Shown here: in pieces, positions 13,079 to 16,802 of the stretch | Layout: each line of letters begins with the position of its first letter | Position numbering within the stretch: the first letter of the stretch is position 1 | Assembly: GCA_023414975.1 (NCBI GenBank) | Contig: JAEZMI010000308.1 | Coordinates: 1-16,802, forward strand | Origin: Pseudomonadota bacterium | GTDB taxonomy: Bacteria > Pseudomonadota > Alphaproteobacteria > Rhizobiales > Xanthobacteraceae | Reading direction: 5' to 3' | DNA: 16,802 nucleotides | The notes under the pieces: generated by a model | The model's input: only the letters and a program-made list of their open reading frames with translations | What the model was told of the DNA's origin: nothing | The model's database searches: none | Translations under genes and position numbers: made by a program

Positions 13079-13378
13079 ATGCGCAAGATTCCCGCCGCTG
13101 CCGCCCTTACCGCCGTCTTCGCCGCCGCCCTGATTGCCCCTGTGGCCGCGCCGATTGCCGCCTTTGCCAGCCCGGCCTGCACGACCGAGGCGAAAGACAA
13201 ATGGATGACCGAAGACGTCATGAAGGCGAAAGTCGCCGATATGGGCTATCAGAAGATCAAGACCTTCAAGGTCTCCGGCAGCTGCTACGAAATCTACGGC
13301 TATACCAAGGACGGCAAGAAGGCCGAGGTCTATTTCAACCCGGTCTCCGGTGCGGTCGTGAAGTCCGAGATCGACTGA
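13079..13378 (+). CDS. Small periplasmic PepSY-domain protein
   Basis: Encodes 99 residues. A clear Sec signal peptide (1-30) ends in AFA|S. The mature 69 residues form one PepSY unit: KWMTEDVMKAKVADMGYQKIKT, then YEIYGYTKDGKKAEVYFNPVSGAVV. Two cysteines (Cys34 and Cys69) could form a periplasmic disulfide. PepSY units of this kind are common beside b-type cytochromes and two-component systems and may bind or modulate an envelope partner; the exact job is unknown. ATG 13079 is supported by GAGGAG 9 bases upstream. Its TGA overlaps the ATG of the cytochrome gene (TGATG), so translation is coupled. It is the first gene of a four-gene operon. Confidence 0.9.
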   Translation: MRKIPAAAALTAVFAAALIAPVAAPIAAFASPACTTEAKDKWMTEDVMKAKVADMGYQKIKTFKVSGSCYEIYGYTKDGKKAEVYFNPVSGAVVKSEID

Positions 13379-13953
13379 TGGCTCGCCCCGCCGAGGCCCC
13401 CCATGCCCCAGCGCGCTCGGCCTCGCGCGAGCCATCGCCTGACGTGATGGTGTGGGATCCGGTGGTGCGGATATTCCACTGGACGATCGTCGCCGGCTGC
13501 CTTCTCAATCTCTTCGTCGTCGAGGATGGCGACGGCCTGCACCGGATCATCGGCTATGCCGTGGCCGCGGCGCTGGTCGTCCGCGTCGTCTGGGGCTTCG
13601 TCGGCACGCCTTACGCGCGTTTCGCCGCGTTCGTTCCCGGCCCGCGTCGGCTCGGGCGGTATCTCTCCGCTCTTGCCAGGGGCCGCGAGCCGCGCATGCT
13701 GGGTCATAATCCCGCCGGCGCGGTGATGATGCTCACGCTGATGGCGCTGCTCGCCGCCACCTGCCTGAGCGGGTGGCTGATGGGGCTCGACGCTTTCTGG
13801 GGCGAGGCGTGGCTGGAGGACATGCACGAATGGCTGGCGAATTCCATTCTCGTGCTGGCATTCCTGCACGCGGCGGCGGCGCTGATCGAAAGCCATCGCC
13901 ACCGCGAGAATCTCGTGCTCTCCATGATCACCGGCCGCAAGCGCCGTGCCTGA
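13378..13953 (+). CDS. Cytochrome b561-type membrane protein (cytochrome b/b6 domain)
   Basis: Encodes 191 residues with four membrane helices. The first contains RIFHWTIVAGC, characteristic of the hydrogenase-type b cytochrome/b561 group. Histidines in suitable places for two b hemes are His34, His55 (LHRIIGY), His150 (MHEWLANS) and His164 (FLHAAAAL); the pairing is inferred. The family carries electrons across or within the inner membrane, usually from quinol to a partner. The N-terminal 24 residues are hydrophilic and the C-terminus is basic (GRKRRA). The start overlaps the PepSY stop by one base. A response regulator and kinase follow, so this may be both a redox unit and a target of that system. 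Confidence 0.88.
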   Translation: MARPAEAPHAPARSASREPSPDVMVWDPVVRIFHWTIVAGCLLNLFVVEDGDGLHRIIGYAVAAALVVRVVWGFVGTPYARFAAFVPGPRRLGRYLSALARGREPRMLGHNPAGAVMMLTLMALLAATCLSGWLMGLDAFWGEAWLEDMHEWLANSILVLAFLHAAAALIESHRHRENLVLSMITGRKRRA

Positions 13954-14007
13954 GGGACGGCGCGCGCCGCCCCGCAACGTCGAGGGTTCCCGCATGAGGC
14001 CCCGCCT

Positions 14008-14682
14008 ATGAGGCTCCTGCTGGTGGAGGACAGCCCGCGGCTGCGCGAACTGGTCAGCGAGACGATCCGGCAGGCGGGCTGGCGGATCGACGCGGTGGCG
14101 TCGCTGGAAGAGGCCCATGCCGCCTTCGCGACCAACAGCTACGACCTCGTGCTGCTGGATCTCGGCCTGCCGGATGGCGACGGGCTCGACTTCCTGCGCG
14201 CCCTGCGCCGCGAGCGCCGCACGACGCCGGTACTGGTGCTGACCGCGCGCGGCGCGATCGACGAGCGGATCGCCGGTCTCGATGCGGGGGCCGACGACTA
14301 TCTCTCCAAACCGTTCAACAATGGCGAGCTTCTCGCCCGCTCGCGCGCCCTGCTGCGCCGCGCGCCGGCCATGGCGCCCGTGCTGGAGGCGGGGCGCCTG
14401 CGCTTCGATCTGTCGCGGCTGGAAGTGAGCTGTGGCGGCCACACGCTGCCGCTCACGCCACGCGAGCGCGCGGTGCTGGAAATCCTGATGCGCGATTTCG
14501 GCAAGGTCACGCCCAAGCGCGTGCTGGAGCACAAGCTCTCGGATTTCGACGAGGACATCTCGGCGAACGCCATCGATCTGCACCTCTCGCGCCTGCGCCG
14601 GAAGATCGCCGCCCATGATGCCGGCATCGCCATCGAGACGGTGCGTGGTGTCGGCTATCTGCTGCGCGAGACCGCGACATGA
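14008..14682 (+). CDS. OmpR/PhoB-family response regulator
   Basis: Encodes 224 residues. The receiver domain (1-about 115) has the acidic pocket Glu7-Asp8, the phosphorylation site Asp51 (LLDLGLPDGDG), Thr79 (VLTAR) and Lys101 (YLSKPF). All key residues are intact. The C-terminal winged helix (about 125-222) has LTPRERAVLEILM and NAIDLHLSRLRRKI, with the final ETVRGVGYLL typical of the family. It most resembles QseB/PmrA/TctD-like members. The start ATG at 14008 is 54 bases after the cytochrome gene; there is no better one. The stop overlaps the kinase start as ATGA, so the two are coupled. It probably binds the direct repeat at 13001-13017. Confidence 0.95.
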   Translation: MRLLLVEDSPRLRELVSETIRQAGWRIDAVASLEEAHAAFATNSYDLVLLDLGLPDGDGLDFLRALRRERRTTPVLVLTARGAIDERIAGLDAGADDYLSKPFNNGELLARSRALLRRAPAMAPVLEAGRLRFDLSRLEVSCGGHTLPLTPRERAVLEILMRDFGKVTPKRVLEHKLSDFDEDISANAIDLHLSRLRRKIAAHDAGIAIETVRGVGYLLRETAT

Positions 14683-16079
14683 GCGACGCGTCGGCACCGG
14701 ATGGCGGCACCGCGACGGGCAACAAAGGGCGTGGCAGGGAGCCCGCGCTCGGCGTGCTGGTGGCCCGCCGCATCGTGCTCTTCACCCTTCTGGCCATGCT
14801 GGCCCAGTTCATCGCCGTGATCGCCGAATATGCCGCCGATCCCGACAACCTGTCGCGCCTGCTGCTGGAGCGGGAGACGCAGGCGCTCGCGGAGGGCTTC
14901 ACCCTCACCGGCACGGGGCTGCGCTACGAGCTGCCGGCCGGGCTGCGCGGCCGCTACGATGCGGCGGATTCGGGCTATGTCGCGCGGGTGCGCACCCCCT
15001 CCGGCGTCATCCTGTTCTCGCATTGCGACGCTTCCTGCACCGAGCACTTCCTGCCGCTCGATCTCAACCCGCCGAGCTTCTGGATGCGCATTCTCGCGGA
15101 AGGCTACCCGCTGACCTTCGCGGGGGGCCACACCGTGGAAATCGGCGGGCGGCGCGCCTTCATCGAGGTCGCCATCGACGGCGACCCGCAGCACGCGCTC
15201 TGGGGCGTCTTCGCCGATGAAGCAACCGAGCACATGCTGGTGCCGATGAGCATGACGCTGATCTTCGTGCTCGGCGCCAGTCTCTATTCCATCCACACCG
15301 CGCTGAAACCCGTCCGCGAGGCCGCGCTGGCGGCCGAGCAGCTCGACCCCATGACCTCGCAAAGCGGCCTGCCGACACAAGGGATGCCGCGCGAAATCGC
15401 CCAATTGGCCGGCGCGGTGAACCGCTCCTATGAGCGGGTGCGGGCGCTGGTCGCCGGGCAGAAGCTGTTCACCTCCGCCATCGCGCATGAAATTCGCACC
15501 CCGCTCGCCGTGGTGCGTCTGGAACTGGAGCGCATCGACCACCCGCGCGCCCGGCAGGCGATCCAGGAAGTGGACGAGCTCTCGCGCTTCCTGGAGCAGA
15601 TCGTTGCCCTCGCCCGCCTCGAGGCCGTGGACAAGCTCGGCTTCGCGCCGGTTGCGCTCGACCGGATGCTGGAGGAACTGGTCGGCTCCACCGCCGCCTT
15701 CGTCTTCGGCGCGGGAGCCTCCATCGCCTTCGAGCCGTCCACCGATCCGGTCGTCGCGGGCTATGCACCCCTGCTGCGCGATGCGGTGCGCAATCTCATC
15801 GAGAACGCGGTTCGCCATGGCGGGACGGGCGTGTCGATCCGGGTCGCCACGCGGCCGGACGGCACGATCGAGGTGACGGATGACGGCATCGGCTTCGGCG
15901 GGGGCACGCGGGAGGACGCGCCGGGCTTTTACAAGCGCGCGGGCGGCCTCGGTATCGGGCTGGAGATCGTGCGCCGCATCTGCGATCTGCACGGGGCCCG
16001 CCTGGAAATCGGCCGCGGCCCGGCGGGCGGCACGCGGGCTCTCATCCTCTTCCCCGACGCGCAACAACCCGCCGCCTGA
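14679..16079 (+). CDS. Membrane sensor histidine kinase
   Basis: Encodes 466 residues. A hydrophilic 22-residue lead is followed by a membrane helix (about 29-50), a periplasmic sensor of some 135 residues, a second helix (about 186-206) and a short linker. The phosphoacceptor is His270 in AIAHEIRTPLAVV. The ATPase domain has the N box (RNLIENAVRHG, about 371-381), DDGIGFGGG and GGLGIGLEIV. All motifs are intact. The periplasmic domain contains Cys116 and Cys120 (HCDASC), a pair that could respond to redox state or a metal. The partner is the overlapping response regulator. The C-terminus ends 4 bases before the converging glycosyltransferase stop. Confidence 0.95.
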   Translation: MSDASAPDGGTATGNKGRGREPALGVLVARRIVLFTLLAMLAQFIAVIAEYAADPDNLSRLLLERETQALAEGFTLTGTGLRYELPAGLRGRYDAADSGYVARVRTPSGVILFSHCDASCTEHFLPLDLNPPSFWMRILAEGYPLTFAGGHTVEIGGRRAFIEVAIDGDPQHALWGVFADEATEHMLVPMSMTLIFVLGASLYSIHTALKPVREAALAAEQLDPMTSQSGLPTQGMPREIAQLAGAVNRSYERVRALVAGQKLFTSAIAHEIRTPLAVVRLELERIDHPRARQAIQEVDELSRFLEQIVALARLEAVDKLGFAPVALDRMLEELVGSTAAFVFGAGASIAFEPSTDPVVAGYAPLLRDAVRNLIENAVRHGGTGVSIRVATRPDGTIEVTDDGIGFGGGTREDAPGFYKRAGGLGIGLEIVRRICDLHGARLEIGRGPAGGTRALILFPDAQQPAA

Positions 16080-16087
16080 CGCGTCAG
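16076..16087. other. 12-bp palindrome spanning two converging stop codons
   Basis: CTGACGCGTCAG is a perfect palindrome. It holds the TGA of the kinase (16077-16079) and the TGA of the minus-strand glycosyltransferase (16086-16084). It is too short for a terminator; probably coincidental. Confidence 0.5.
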
Positions 16088-16802
16088 CCGCGCGGCGCCG
16101 CCGCCCACAGGCCGAGGCGCTGCGTCATGAACGGCATCTCGACCAGCGGCGGCTCGGCCAAGGGCGGTGCGCCGGCCGGAAAGCGGGCGATGATCTGCCC
16201 GTCCGGGTGCGCCTCCCGCCAGGCCGGCAGGGCCGCGCGGTCCGGCTGGTCCACCGGGCGGGTGAGCCGGGCGGCATAGCCGACTTCGCCCTCATAGGGC
16301 CCGAGCACCGCGATGGGCCGGTGCGCGTCGAGCCGGGCGAGCAGCGGGGCGAGGTCGAACGCCGGCAGCCCGCCGAGCCCCGCCTGCAGGAAGCCGGCGA
16401 GCAGCAGCGCCCCCGTCGCCGCCGCCCCGGCCGTGAACGCCGCCCGCCGCAGCATCCACACCGGCCACGCCAAGGCGAGGAGCACAAGGCCGGGGGCGAC
16501 ATGCAGCGGCGGCAGGGAAGGGAACGGGTCCTGCGGCAGGAGAGCGGGAAGGCGTGGCGCCAGCAGCGCGGCCGCAACCATCGCCGCCCCGGCCGCCAGC
16601 ACGGCGAGCATCGGGCCCGGCTCGGCCCGGCGCGGGGCTTCGCCGATGAGCCTCGCCACGATGAGCGCCACCGCCGGCAGAGCGGGGAGAAGGTAGTGCA
16701 ACTGCTTGCTGGAAATCGCCGACAGGATGAGCAGGGTGCCGGCCGCCATGATCACCGGCAGCCGCCAGGCGCGCGCGCGCCACAGCGCGACCAGCGCCGT
16801 CG
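16084..16802 (-). CDS. ArnT/PMT-like membrane glycosyltransferase (GT39/GT83 type), N-terminal part beyond right edge
   Basis: The frame is open from the right edge to a TGA at 16084, giving 238 residues, the C-terminal part of a larger protein. SSKQLHYLLPALPAVALIVARL is characteristic of lipid-linked-sugar transferases of the ArnT/dolichyl-phosphate-mannose-transferase type, where the protein re-enters the membrane near its end. Several more hydrophobic segments follow (AVLAAGAAMVAAALLAP, APGLVLLALAWPVWML, AGAAATGALLLAGFLQAG). The last 90 residues form a soluble domain with RPIAVLGPYEGEVGYAAR, often periplasmic in this family. Members move a sugar from undecaprenyl phosphate to lipid A or other envelope acceptors. 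The catalytic acidic residues would be near the missing N-terminus. The substrate is unknown. Confidence 0.8.
   Translation of the reverse strand, partial: TALVALWRARAWRLPVIMAAGTLLILSAISSKQLHYLLPALPAVALIVARLIGEAPRRAEPGPMLAVLAAGAAMVAAALLAPRLPALLPQDPFPSLPPLHVAPGLVLLALAWPVWMLRRAAFTAGAAATGALLLAGFLQAGLGGLPAFDLAPLLARLDAHRPIAVLGPYEGEVGYAARLTRPVDQPDRAALPAWREAHPDGQIIARFPAGAPPLAEPPLVEMPFMTQRLGLWAAAPRG

Overview
The window is GC-rich (roughly two thirds G+C), gene-dense, chromosomal-looking DNA. Codon use, the long stop-free shadow frames, the OxyR-type LysR regulator, the TRAP-type binding protein and the composite c-di-GMP enzyme all suggest an alphaproteobacterium, probably of the order Hyphomicrobiales. 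That placement is inference; no rRNA or other phylogenetic marker is present. I see no insertion sequence, prophage, CRISPR array or plasmid function.

Layout. Bases 1-557 (minus): start of an exported, catalytically degenerate nuclease-fold (SNase) protein that runs off the left edge. 763-839 (plus): tRNA-Arg(CCU). 1016-1711 (plus): DedA membrane protein. 1749-2720 and 2976-3977 (both minus): an SbtA-type bicarbonate transporter and a TerC/Alx-type membrane protein. They are separated by 255 bases holding three strong stem-loops and a 17-bp tandem repeat, and terC has a structured leader whose last hairpin would cover its ribosome binding site. 4220-4456 (minus): a 78-residue DUF465-like protein, divergent from an OxyR-like LysR regulator (4550-5470, plus). 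The gap between them carries a perfect 9+9 bp inverted repeat, a good operator candidate. 5595-6782 and 6806-9538 (plus): an orphan TRAP-type periplasmic binding protein followed 23 bases later by a membrane sensor with Cache-like, PAS, GGDEF and EAL domains. 9550-10761 (minus): a sulfotransferase-like gene with a long heptad-repeat coiled coil, interrupted by an in-frame amber codon. 10914-12206 (minus): a major facilitator transporter. 12309-12899 (minus): a membrane-anchored tyrosine-phosphatase-like protein. 13079-16079 (plus): a compact PepSY protein, cytochrome b561, response regulator and sensor kinase operon. 16084 to the right edge (minus): the C-terminal part of an ArnT/PMT-like glycosyltransferase.

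How the genes may work together. The most suggestive unit is 4220-9538: a LysR regulator that keeps the OxyR fold but lacks both redox cysteines, then a periplasmic solute-binding protein with no TRAP permease, then a bifunctional-looking c-di-GMP enzyme with a periplasmic sensor domain. By analogy with NspS-MbaA of Vibrio cholerae, the binding protein may report a ligand to the c-di-GMP enzyme rather than feed a transporter. The second unit is the PepSY/cytochrome b/two-component operon. Its promoter region has an 11-bp-spaced direct repeat, the geometry used by OmpR/PhoB-type regulators, next to a TTGACG -35-like box, and its kinase has a periplasmic CxxxC pair. Several genes also contain short tandem expansions: 15-bp units in two signal peptides and 21-bp units in a coiled coil.
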